Source: Williamsia maris
GTDB lineage: Bacteria; Actinomycetota; Actinomycetes; Mycobacteriales; Mycobacteriaceae
DNA length: 64,000 bases
Direction of reading: 5' to 3'
Assembly (NCBI RefSeq): GCF_024171815.1
Contig: NZ_JAMTCJ010000001.1
Span: 868,001-932,000, forward strand
Part shown: positions 25,180 to 33,176 of the stretch, in pieces
How positions within the stretch are numbered: position 1 is the stretch's first letter
Layout: each line of letters begins with the position of its first letter
The notes under the pieces: generated by a model
The model's database searches: none
What the model was told of the DNA's origin: nothing
Seen by the model: the letters and a program-made list of their open reading frames with translations, nothing else
Translations under genes and position numbers: made by a program

Positions 25180-25533
25180 CTAGGGCCCCGGCGGCGGGTC
25201 GAACTTCGCGGCCCACTCGGTGACCCACCCGACCAGCGGCTCGCCTGCCGCAAGGAGTTCGGTGCCGTCGACGGTGAGCGCGTAGCCGTCATCGGTCCGC
25301 GTGATCAGATCCACGCCGCGGAGCTCGGCCAGGCGGGTGTTGAGTGTGCTCGCGGCCAGGCCACCGGCGCGTTCCTGCAGCGCCCGGAACGACGCCGGTC
25401 CGTCGGAGAGTGCCCACAGCACCCCCAGTGCTGCTCGACGCCCCAACAGATCGAGCAGCACCATGATCGGGCGTCCGGTGGTCGAACCACGTACCGGCTG
25501 CCCGGGTCGCGGCGTCGCCTTCGCCCTGTCCAT
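25180..25533 (-). CDS. HxlR-family helix-turn-helix regulator
   Basis: A 117-aa winged-helix protein of HxlR type: LLGRRAALGVLWALSDGPAS, FRALQERAGGLAASTLNTRL (recognition helix) and LTVDGTELLAAGEPLVGWVT. The family's N-terminal cysteine is not evident. ATG 25533 is chosen because TAGCAT starts 13 bases upstream on its strand (leaderless type); the frame is open further but without support. It lies downstream of the MFS gene in the same direction with 64 bases between, so it has its own promoter. Targets unknown. Confidence 0.75.
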   Translation of the reverse strand: MDRAKATPRPGQPVRGSTTGRPIMVLLDLLGRRAALGVLWALSDGPASFRALQERAGGLAASTLNTRLAELRGVDLITRTDDGYALTVDGTELLAAGEPLVGWVTEWAAKFDPPPGP

Positions 25534-25597
25534 GCCGACGATGCTAGCGGCGCCACGACGTGCTCGCTCTTGTTTCCAGAGCGTTCCGCCGGCACGG

Positions 25598-27061
25598 TCA
25601 GTCGTGACTCTCGGCGGCGTTGCGTGAGTCGGAGAGCGTGAGCGCCCCACCGACCGCGACGATCCCGACGACGACGGCGAGCACCGCGTAGGTGATCCGC
25701 TCCCCCTGGAAGAACGAGTCGATCACGGTGTTGCTCCAGGCGCCGATCGGCAACTGGGTGGTGACCAGGGCCGCGATGAGGGTGCCGACCACCGCGGTGC
25801 CCACGCTGGTGCCGACCTCCTGGGCGGTGTCGTTGAGGGCCGCGCCGATCGAGGTGCGGTTGGCGGGCATGGCGTCGACCAGAGCGATCGCGCAGATGGT
25901 CATCACGGTGCGCAGCCCGATCGTCATCAGGACCATCGAGGCCGCGATGGCGACGTATCCGTGCTCGACGCCCCACGACAGGCCCCCGAGGGAGCCGGCG
26001 AGGCAGAGAGCGCCGATGACGCAGGCGATCCGGTGGCCGAAACGTGCGGCGAGCCATTCCGAGAGCGGTGTGGCCGCGATCATCGTCACGATGATCGGGA
26101 GGTTCGCCAGTCCGGCTCGCATCGGGCTCCACCCGTAGGCGTACTGGAAGTGCAGGATCAGACCGAACATCACGCTCGCCATGGCGATCGACGTTCCGAT
26201 CTGTGCGATGGCGGCACCCCGAACCGTTCCGCTCGAGAACAGTCGGAGGTCCACCATCGGCGCGGCACTGCGGCGTTCGTGCCAGACGAAGGTGGCGCCG
26301 GCGGCCACGGCACCGAGGATCGAGGTGACGGTCAGGGCCGAGAGCCAGCCGTGTTCCACCCCGCTGGTCAACGACCAGCACGCCAGGCCGATCGTCGTGA
26401 TGCTGAGCAACGCGCCGGGCAGGTCGAGCTTGTCGGCCGTGAGGTCGCCGGGGCGGTCGGCCGGAACTCCCAGGCGGACACCGATTCCGGCGATCAGCGC
26501 GATCGGCGCGTTGACGACGAGCAGCCACTCCCACCGAACGTGGGCCAGTGCGGTGCCACCCAGGACCGGCCCGAGGACGAATCCGGCCATCCCGACGACG
26601 ATCATCACGGTCATCGCTCGCATCCGCAAGGTCTTGTCGTCGAAGAGCCGGAACACCAGCGAGTTCGTGATCGGCGCCATCGCCGCGGCCGCGACACCGA
26701 GCGCCGCGCGCAGACCGATGAGTTCGCCGGTGGAGGCCACGGCGAGGACGAGCAGGCTCACCGAGCCGAACACGCCGAGTCCGATCAGCAGCACCCGGCG
26801 GCGGCCGAACCGGTCTGCGATCGATCCCGCGGTGAGCAGCAGGCCGCCGAAGGTCAACGAGTACGCGCCGGTGACCCACTGCAGCGCCGTGGTTCCGCTG
26901 CCGAGGTCGCGGCCGATCGTCGGCAACGCGATCGACAACAACGTGTTGTCGACCATCTCGACGAAGAACGCCAGGCACAGCGCGGCGAGCGGGATCCACG
27001 CGGCGGCGAGAGAGATGTAGGTACGCGACGGTGCGTCGAGCGCGGTGTCGGTGGTGGTCAT
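25598..27061 (-). CDS. MFS drug transporter, EmrB/QacA (DHA2) type
   Basis: A 487-aa proton-driven efflux pump with 14 predicted helices. Motif A is GSIADRFGRRRVLLIGLG, motif C is GFVLGPVLGG, and the N-terminal VEMVDNTLLSIALPTIGRDL carries the DHA2 family's first-helix acidic residue. AGGAG lies six bases before the ATG. It diverges from the TetR gene at 27226; the promoter region between them contains a perfect 16-bp palindrome next to the TetR -10, so it is very likely repressed by that protein. Substrate unknown, lipophilic compounds being usual. Confidence 0.88.
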   Translation of the reverse strand: MTTTDTALDAPSRTYISLAAAWIPLAALCLAFFVEMVDNTLLSIALPTIGRDLGSGTTALQWVTGAYSLTFGGLLLTAGSIADRFGRRRVLLIGLGVFGSVSLLVLAVASTGELIGLRAALGVAAAAMAPITNSLVFRLFDDKTLRMRAMTVMIVVGMAGFVLGPVLGGTALAHVRWEWLLVVNAPIALIAGIGVRLGVPADRPGDLTADKLDLPGALLSITTIGLACWSLTSGVEHGWLSALTVTSILGAVAAGATFVWHERRSAAPMVDLRLFSSGTVRGAAIAQIGTSIAMASVMFGLILHFQYAYGWSPMRAGLANLPIIVTMIAATPLSEWLAARFGHRIACVIGALCLAGSLGGLSWGVEHGYVAIAASMVLMTIGLRTVMTICAIALVDAMPANRTSIGAALNDTAQEVGTSVGTAVVGTLIAALVTTQLPIGAWSNTVIDSFFQGERITYAVLAVVVGIVAVGGALTLSDSRNAAESHD

Positions 27062-27196
27062 GAGAACTCCTGATCAGCGAGGTGTGCCATGACGGTAGGA
27101 AGCCGCGCTGTCACGGACCTGTCGCGCGCTGTCGCCCGCACGACAGGCCCGTCCCGGTGCGGCCGACGACGGTGTCGCGCTCGGCGTTGTCAGTTC

Positions 27197-27219
27197 CAGA
27201 GCGCGCGCTCTGTTATGGT
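27197..27219 (+). promoter_or_regulatory. Perfect 16-bp palindrome and -10 of the TetR gene
   Basis: CAGAGCGCGCGCTCTG (27197-27212) is a perfect palindrome directly abutting the -10 hexamer TATGGT (27214-27219), which starts 12 bases before the ATG. A dimer bound here would block its own gene and probably the divergent MFS promoter. Confidence 0.65.
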
Positions 27220-27225
27220 TCGACC

Positions 27226-27876
27226 ATGCCCCGACCACGGACGCACGACCTCGACGCGGTGCTGGACGCCGCGCAGAAGCTGGCCGTCGACGCCGGCGCC
27301 GCCGCGGTCACGGTGCGGGCATTGGCCGAGGTCACCGGGGTGTCGAACGGGGCGATCTACCACGCCTTCGGTTCTCGGGCGGGCCTTCTCGGTCGGGTCT
27401 GGCTCCGCGCCGCGACCCGGTTCCTGGCCGTGCAGAGCGACGCAGTCGATGCCGCCCTGCACTCTGGCCAGACGCCGGAGACCGCGGTCGATGCGATCAT
27501 CGCCGCCGCCGACGCCCCGGCGGCCTTCGCGCTCGTGTCACCGCAGCAGGGACACTTCCTGCTGACGGTGCGGCGTGGCGAGCTGCTCGGCGACAGCGAC
27601 ATCCCGGCCGACATCGCCGACGAACTGCGGATCCTCGACACCCGACTGACCCGTTTGTTCATCACGCTGTCGACGGCGTTGTGGGGACGATCCGATCGTG
27701 AGTCGGTGGCCGTCATCAAGGACTGCGTCGTCGAACTGCCCACCGCCTTGCTGTTGCGCGGACGACGAGACCCCGATCCGGCGACGCGCGCGCGCCTCGC
27801 CGCCGCGGTCCGGGGCGTCCTCTCGATCCAATTGCCCGACAGCCCGACGACATCCACCCGAAAGGCCACCTCATGA
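27226..27876 (+). CDS. TetR/AcrR family regulator of the MFS pump
   Basis: A 216-aa TetR protein. Its DNA-binding domain (about 7-52) contains VRALAEVTGVSNGAIYHAFG; the ligand domain follows. ATG 27226 is leaderless by the TATGGT hexamer at 12 bases; an upstream ATG at 27082 in the same frame would run through the operator and is rejected. It overlaps the enoyl-CoA hydratase gene (ATGA at 27873), so the regulator and that enzyme are made together. Its likely targets are itself, the hydratase and the divergent DHA2 pump. Confidence 0.85.
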   Translation: MPRPRTHDLDAVLDAAQKLAVDAGAAAVTVRALAEVTGVSNGAIYHAFGSRAGLLGRVWLRAATRFLAVQSDAVDAALHSGQTPETAVDAIIAAADAPAAFALVSPQQGHFLLTVRRGELLGDSDIPADIADELRILDTRLTRLFITLSTALWGRSDRESVAVIKDCVVELPTALLLRGRRDPDPATRARLAAAVRGVLSIQLPDSPTTSTRKATS

Positions 27877-28532
27877 CCGCAACCGTCGACCACCGCGACG
27901 ACATCGCCGTCCTCACCCTCGGCGACGACGAGAACCGCTTCTCCCCGGACTGGCTCGACACCGTCAACGCGGCACTGACCGAGATCGAGTCGACCGCCTC
28001 GGGCCTCGTCACCGTGGGCCACGGCAAGTTCTACTCCAACGGTCTCGACCTCGAATGGCTCATGGCCAACGGCGACCGCGCCGACTGGTACGTGGATCAG
28101 GTGCAGGAGCTGTTCCACCGGATCCTGACCTTCCCGCTGCCCACGGTCGCCGCGGTCAACGGCCACACCTTCGGTGCGGGAGCGATGTTCGCGGTCGCGC
28201 ACGACTTCCGCATCATGCGGGAAGACCGCGGCTACTACTGCTTCCCCGAGGTGGACATCAACATCCCCTTCACCCCGGGGATGGCCGCGCTGATCCAGGC
28301 GAAGCTCAGCCCACAGACGGCCATGACCGCGATGACAACCGGCCGCCGTTACAGCGGCGCCGACGCGCTGGCCGCGGGTCTCGTCGACGGAACCGCGGCC
28401 GAATCCGAGATCGTCTCCGCCGCAGTCGATCGCCTGACCCCCATCACCGGCAAGGATCGCACCACCCTCGGCGCCATCAAGACCACGATGTTCGCCGGCG
28501 TCAGTGCCGCCCTGCATCAGGGCCGCTCCTGA
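27873..28532 (+). CDS. Enoyl-CoA hydratase/isomerase-like protein (short)
   Basis: A 219-aa crotonase-fold protein, shorter than the usual 260. FYSNGLDLEWL and VNGHTFGAGAMFAVAHDFRI form the oxyanion hole; CFPEVDINIPFTPGMAALIQ resembles the delta3-delta2-enoyl-CoA isomerase branch rather than classical hydratases. Translation is coupled to the TetR gene (ATGA). It could shift double bonds in unsaturated acyl-CoA or act on a toxic acyl compound linked to the nearby pump; this is inference. Its stop lies 33 bases from the stop of the convergent PucR-type regulator. Confidence 0.8.
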   Translation: MTATVDHRDDIAVLTLGDDENRFSPDWLDTVNAALTEIESTASGLVTVGHGKFYSNGLDLEWLMANGDRADWYVDQVQELFHRILTFPLPTVAAVNGHTFGAGAMFAVAHDFRIMREDRGYYCFPEVDINIPFTPGMAALIQAKLSPQTAMTAMTTGRRYSGADALAAGLVDGTAAESEIVSAAVDRLTPITGKDRTTLGAIKTTMFAGVSAALHQGRS

Positions 28533-28565
28533 GACCTCCGGTCGCACAGGACAACGTCGGGCGTC

Positions 28566-29738
28566 TCACCGGCGATTGAGAAGCCACCAGGTGAGCACCA
28601 GGTCATCGGTTCGGTCGAGGTCGAGTCCGGTGAGCGAGCCGAACCGACTGACACGATTGCGGACGGTGTTGCGGTGCAGGAACAATGCCGCTGCAGTGTC
28701 CTCGACTCGTCGGTCGTGGCGCAGGAACGACGCGACCGTGTCGATGATCTCGGCTCCGACATCACCGCGTTCACGAAGCGGCGCGAGGTGGACGTCGGCG
28801 AGGTCGCGGGCGGTGTCGTCGTCGAACGCCAGCAACGGGAGTGCTCCGAGCCCGGCGAGATGGACCAGGCCCGTCCGGTCGAAGCGAGCCGCGATGTCGA
28901 GGGTGTGTCGGGCGCGACGGTACGACGTCCCGGCGTCGACCGGCAGTTCGGCCGGCCCCACCGCCACCAGCGCCCCGAGCTCGAGATCGTCGGGCAGCGA
29001 AGGCAACAGCGCCACGTAGTACGAGTCGACGACCGCGTCGACCACCGGGACGTCCCGGGAACCGCACCGCAGCCGGATGGTCGCCCGGACCTCGGAGTCG
29101 AAGCGCGGGTCATCGTGGTCGGCGCAGACCACCCGGTACCGATGATCGGGCTGCACACCGTGTTCGGCCAGACGGGCAGGCAACGACGTCGGGACGAACT
29201 CACCCTCGACCAACCGACGGAGAAAGGTGCTGCGTCGCGCGGCGAGCGACACCGCGTCCTCCTGCAGCACCGCGTTGATGACCGCCGAGTACGAGGTGGC
29301 CCAGTGCCACATCATGTCCTGCAGGTCGTCGATCACCTCGGGGCTCATGCCCTGCTCCGTCGCGCGGGCCCGAACGATCTTCGCGAGCAGGCGAGCACCC
29401 ACCTGGATGCTGTGGGCGACCAACTCGAGCGGGATCTGCTGCGTCGACCACCTGCGGGCGAGTTCGGCGAGTTCGGTGGTGTTGATCTGCGGGGTGTCGC
29501 TGCGCACCTGGCGCAGGACGATGTGGAGAACGGCGCGGGTGTTGCGCTCGATCTCGTCTCGAGCGATCAGATCGTAGACCGGGATGCGCTTCCGATAGAG
29601 CGCGGTCAATTCCGCTGCCATCGAGTCGATCTCGCCCTCGGCGTCATCGACCAGCGAGGCGATGTGTCCGGCGACCTCGCGCTCCCGCCTGCCCGATGTG
29701 TCGTCGTCCACTCGCGTCACCCTCGACCGTTTCGTCAT
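28566..29738 (-). CDS. PucR/CdaR-type helix-turn-helix regulator
   Basis: A 390-aa regulator. Its N-terminal helical domain (about 20-175) contains HIVLRQVRSDTP and MSPEVIDDLQDMMWHWATSY; a central GGDEF-like sensor fold follows (about 190-310); the C-terminus has the PucR HTH_30 signature LFLHRNTVRNRVSRF followed by LTGLDL. This architecture fits regulators of actinobacterial lipid and alkane operons (from memory). ATG 29738 overlaps the stop of the SDR gene (ATGA). As last gene of a six-gene operon it would be made with the enzymes it controls, so autoregulation by the pathway substrate is likely. Confidence 0.82.
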   Translation of the reverse strand: MTKRSRVTRVDDDTSGRREREVAGHIASLVDDAEGEIDSMAAELTALYRKRIPVYDLIARDEIERNTRAVLHIVLRQVRSDTPQINTTELAELARRWSTQQIPLELVAHSIQVGARLLAKIVRARATEQGMSPEVIDDLQDMMWHWATSYSAVINAVLQEDAVSLAARRSTFLRRLVEGEFVPTSLPARLAEHGVQPDHRYRVVCADHDDPRFDSEVRATIRLRCGSRDVPVVDAVVDSYYVALLPSLPDDLELGALVAVGPAELPVDAGTSYRRARHTLDIAARFDRTGLVHLAGLGALPLLAFDDDTARDLADVHLAPLRERGDVGAEIIDTVASFLRHDRRVEDTAAALFLHRNTVRNRVSRFGSLTGLDLDRTDDLVLTWWLLNRR

Positions 29739-30562
29739 GCGTCTGCGCTGAGCCGTCGGATCTCCGGTGCCACCTTTCGGCTGCGGTGTGTGAACACCGA
29801 GGTCTGCAATGCGGCACGCGCGAGGAGCAGACCCCATCCGACACGAGGGTAGATCATCCGCGACGCGCGCCGCTCGATCGCCGAGACCAGATGCGGGGTG
29901 ATGGCATCGACGGTGCTGACGGCCCCGAACGGACCGGGCAGCGCCCCCAGCAGTGCGGCGAACGCAGGTTGCGTCTCGAGCTTTCCGCTCACCATGGCCG
30001 TGTCGATCCACCCCGGGTGGAAGGACCCGACGTCGACACCGGTCCCCGACAGCTCGAGTCGTAGCGAGTCGGCGAACGCCTCGAGTCCTGCCTTCGCCGC
30101 GGCGTAGGCGCTGTGCCCGGGTTGGTGCGCGAACGAGGCCCACGAGCAGGTCATCGCGACGTAGCCTCTCGATGACAGCACCGCAGGCAGCGCGGCACGA
30201 ACGATGTTGTGCGCGCCCACGAGATTGACGTCGATGACGCGTTGCCAGTCACCGTCGGCGAGCGAGTCGACGGGCCCGAACACCGACACACCGGCGTTGG
30301 CCCAGACCACGTCGATGCGTCCGTGGTCGGCGATCACCTCGTCGATGACCCGGGTGCAGGCCGCAGGGTCGGTGACGTCGAGGACGTAGGTGCCGACGTC
30401 GACGGGAATGTCCGCCGCGGCACGGGCCAGTGCGTCCGCATCGCGGTCGAGCAGGACGACCCGGGCTCCGCGTTCAGCAGCCATCCGAGCCGCCGCGGCG
30501 CCCAATCCACCGGCGCCGCCGGTGATCACGAGAACCTGGCCCGCCACGGGTGATGGGTTCAT
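29735..30562 (-). CDS. SDR family oxidoreductase (operon gene 5)
   Basis: A 275-aa classical SDR: TGGAGGLGAAAARMA, DRDA (NAD-type acidic residue after the second strand), WANAGVSVFGP, and the catalytic set CSWASF...YAAAK, with Ser in the CSWAS segment. The C-terminal RMIYPRVGWGLLLARAAL tail resembles membrane-associated SDRs that act on lipophilic substrates. GAGGAG precedes the ATG, which also overlaps the stop of the fusion gene (ATGA). In the operon it probably oxidises an alcohol to the ketone used by the monooxygenase, or the alcohol released after ester cleavage. Confidence 0.82.
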   Translation of the reverse strand: MNPSPVAGQVLVITGGAGGLGAAAARMAAERGARVVLLDRDADALARAAADIPVDVGTYVLDVTDPAACTRVIDEVIADHGRIDVVWANAGVSVFGPVDSLADGDWQRVIDVNLVGAHNIVRAALPAVLSSRGYVAMTCSWASFAHQPGHSAYAAAKAGLEAFADSLRLELSGTGVDVGSFHPGWIDTAMVSGKLETQPAFAALLGALPGPFGAVSTVDAITPHLVSAIERRASRMIYPRVGWGLLLARAALQTSVFTHRSRKVAPEIRRLSADA

Positions 30563-32316
30563 CGGTTCTCCTCGGATCGCGTCGGTAGGTCGATGATCGC
30601 GAGCGCCGATTCGGCGACACTGCCCAGGATCAGGTGCGATCCGCGGCGGACCACCGACGTCACCATCGAGTAGTCGACGCTCGACGACTGCAGATCGTGC
30701 ACCACGCGTCCGTCGCGGTCGACAGCCATCACCCACGTGGTGTCGACCCCGGTACGCAGGTATTCCGGCAGCGCGTAGACCAGTCGCCGGAGGAACCCGG
30801 GAAGCGTTGCGAGCGTGTCGAACCGCCGGTCCCGTGGGTTGGCCACCGAGATCCAGATGAGATCACCGTCGGCCGAGATGTTGTCCGGGAAGCCGGGCAG
30901 GTTGTCGATGAGGACGTGGCCGCCTCGCTCGCCGTGGATGCCCAGTCGGAAGCTGCCGGATTCGGCCACCGCGATCCGCGACTCGTCGTCGTCGACTACG
31001 AGGCCGTTGGCGAAGTCGAGTCCGTCGACCAGAGTGCGGACGGTCCCGTCGGTGTCGCGAACCAGCAGGCGTCCGGTACCGGAGTGTTCGAGCAGGTCGG
31101 CGAGATAGTCCTCGAACGGGAACCGTCGGGTGGAGGTCGTGAAGTAGATCCTCCCCGATCGGGCACGCACCACGTTCGACGCGAAGTTGACCAGTTCGCC
31201 GTCGATCTCGGCGACCAGGACGCTGACATCGCCGCTGTCGACGTCGACCTGCAGCAGTCCGCGTTCGCTGTCGCAGACGAGCAGGGTGCGCTCGTCGACC
31301 ACCGCGATGCCGAGTGGTCGGCCGCCGGTGTCGGCGATGGTCTCGATGGTCGGGGTCGCGTCGTCGCGCAGGGTGACGCGCAGAATTCGTCCGTCCTCGA
31401 CGCCGGTGAGGATCCGACCTTCCGCGTCGAGACGCACGTCCTCCGGACCGCGCCCCGGCAGCTCCACACGCCGGAACCCGGTCAAGGGAAGTGCGCTCTC
31501 GGGTCGGCCGGCCCGCTCCGGTGTCGGCGGTGGCGTCCACCGTCGGGGCCGGAGCGTCGGGGCCGGTCGATGCGGTGCGGTGATCGGTGCGGCCGTTGTC
31601 GCCTCGTCTTGGACGACCGCCGCGACTGCTCCCGCCGACGACCACGGCGCGCCGTGACCCTCGTGGGCCAACGGATACGCGCGGCGCCCGGGTCCCGTCG
31701 CCGAGAGCGCCATGGCGGACGGTTCCACGCGGCGGTCTTCGAGCCCGTAGACCACGTCGACCGGACACGACACCGCCGACAAGCGGTCACCCAGGGGTGC
31801 GACGTCGACGTAGTGGTCGATGGCGCTGCTCTCGGCGACGAACTCACCCAGGGTCCGTGCCGCTAGATCGTCCACCGCGAACTGCGGGACCCGGCGACTC
31901 GGCGCGAACGCGGTCCCCAGGCCGCGGCGTAGTCGCGCGGGTGGGAGCACCGACCAGACGGCGGTGCCGAGCAGCGGCATCCGCAGCACGCGTTCGGAGA
32001 CACTGCTCGCGGTGAGGCGACTGGCCACAGTCGGCGGGGTGGCGACGAGGATCAGCCGGTCGACCAGTGCGGGGAACTGTTCGGCCAGCGCCGTGGCGAC
32101 GAGACCACCCCGGGAGTGCCCGACCACCGTCGCCGGTACCGAGTCGTTCGCGCGCATGAGCCGCGCGACGATCAGGGCGTCGTCGGCGATGGAGGCACCA
32201 CCCACGAGATGTGGTGTCAGCGATCTCACCGTGTCCCCGAGCAGCTCCTCGACCCGCGTCCAGGTCGCGGGCGAGCCACCGAGTCCGTGCAGCAGAACGA
32301 TGTTCGGGCGCGTCAT
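30559..32316 (-). CDS. Alpha/beta-hydrolase fused to strictosidine-synthase-like beta-propeller
   Basis: A 585-aa fusion. Residues 1-235 are an alpha/beta hydrolase: oxyanion HGLGG (10-14), nucleophile Ser68 in GHSRG, acid Asp in YGLEDRRVEPS, and His in AHEGHG. A Pro/Arg/Thr-rich linker (about 240-290) leads to a six-bladed propeller of the strictosidine synthase/SMP-30 lactonase kind (about 295-585), with ILTGVEDGRILRVTL, FANGLVVDDDESRIAVAESG and LPGFPDNISADGDLIWI. The operon's Baeyer-Villiger enzyme makes esters or lactones; I infer that this protein opens them, one domain per ester type. The ATG at 32316 overlaps the SDR stop (ATGA). The 609-base longer frame upstream is only the antisense-free shadow of that SDR gene and is rejected. 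Confidence 0.82.
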   Translation of the reverse strand: MTRPNIVLLHGLGGSPATWTRVEELLGDTVRSLTPHLVGGASIADDALIVARLMRANDSVPATVVGHSRGGLVATALAEQFPALVDRLILVATPPTVASRLTASSVSERVLRMPLLGTAVWSVLPPARLRRGLGTAFAPSRRVPQFAVDDLAARTLGEFVAESSAIDHYVDVAPLGDRLSAVSCPVDVVYGLEDRRVEPSAMALSATGPGRRAYPLAHEGHGAPWSSAGAVAAVVQDEATTAAPITAPHRPAPTLRPRRWTPPPTPERAGRPESALPLTGFRRVELPGRGPEDVRLDAEGRILTGVEDGRILRVTLRDDATPTIETIADTGGRPLGIAVVDERTLLVCDSERGLLQVDVDSGDVSVLVAEIDGELVNFASNVVRARSGRIYFTTSTRRFPFEDYLADLLEHSGTGRLLVRDTDGTVRTLVDGLDFANGLVVDDDESRIAVAESGSFRLGIHGERGGHVLIDNLPGFPDNISADGDLIWISVANPRDRRFDTLATLPGFLRRLVYALPEYLRTGVDTTWVMAVDRDGRVVHDLQSSSVDYSMVTSVVRRGSHLILGSVAESALAIIDLPTRSEENR

Positions 32317-33176
32317 GCCGGTTCGGTTGCCCGCAGTGCAGACACCTCGCGCTCGAGGGCGGGGACCGTCGACGATGCGCGCAGGCCCACCGCGATGTCC
32401 CAGAGGCGCCCGGTGAACACACCGCGAACCTTGTCGACCGCGGCCAACGCAGCAGGGACGTAGATCTTTCGGCTCCGGTTCTCGATGCCCGCCACGAACG
32501 CGGCGGCACAGTCGTCGACGTCGGTGACCACGTTGAACGGCCAGGGAAGACGCTGGATGCCCTCGCGTACGGCGTCGATCCGGTCCTGCGCCGCGTACAT
32601 CGGGGTGCGGATCCACGCCGGGTGCGCGACGCCCACCGACACTCCCTTGTGGGCCACCTCGAGCCGCAGTGACCCGCCGAACCATTCGACGCCTGCCTTC
32701 GACGCGGCGTAGGCCGATCCGCCGGGGACGTTCTTCAACGCAGCGGCCGACGACACGAGCAGGATGTGTCCGCGCTGGTCGATCACATGCAGCAGCGTCG
32801 CGTGGACGGTCCGTATGACGCCGATGAGGTTGACCTCCACGGTCCGCGCCAGCGCATCGATGGGGGTGACCGCCACGGTTCCCGCCTCGGCGACACCGGC
32901 GTTGGCGACCACGATGTCGATGCACCCGTATTCGTCGATCACCGCGGCGACCGCGGACTCGAGTGAGGCGCTGTCGGTGACATCTGCGCGCAGGCCGAGG
33001 TGTCGGTTCCCGTTCGCATGCGGCAGGGCGTCCGCGGCCTGCGTGCTGTCGGCGCGGTCGAGGATCACCACGTGGGCGCCTTTGGCCGCCAACGCCGCCG
33101 CGGTCGCGGCACCGATCCCCGATGCGCCGCCGGTCACGACAGCGACTTTCCCTGCGACCGAGATCCTGGGGCTCAT
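32313..33176 (-). CDS. SDR family oxidoreductase (operon gene 3)
   Basis: A 287-aa classical SDR: TGGASGIGAATAAALA, DRAD after strand two (NAD preference), VANAGVAEAG, and catalytic SSAAAL...YAASK. The C-terminus again carries a hydrophobic or amphipathic extension (KIYVPAALAAVDKVRGVFTG). It is a diverged paralogue of the SDR two genes downstream: both share the W(I)RTPM/WIDTAM and IENRSRKIYVP/IERRASRMIYP blocks. AGGAGG lies six bases before the ATG, which overlaps the monooxygenase stop (ATGA). Predicted alcohol dehydrogenase for a hydrophobic substrate. Confidence 0.82.
   Translation of the reverse strand: MSPRISVAGKVAVVTGGASGIGAATAAALAAKGAHVVILDRADSTQAADALPHANGNRHLGLRADVTDSASLESAVAAVIDEYGCIDIVVANAGVAEAGTVAVTPIDALARTVEVNLIGVIRTVHATLLHVIDQRGHILLVSSAAALKNVPGGSAYAASKAGVEWFGGSLRLEVAHKGVSVGVAHPAWIRTPMYAAQDRIDAVREGIQRLPWPFNVVTDVDDCAAAFVAGIENRSRKIYVPAALAAVDKVRGVFTGRLWDIAVGLRASSTVPALEREVSALRATEPA

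Noticed and set aside
32317-32925. 203-codon N-terminal extension of the hydrolase-propeller frame
   Set aside because: It lies entirely within the SDR gene at 32313-33176 in another frame, and ATG 32316 forms the ATGA overlap seen throughout the operon.
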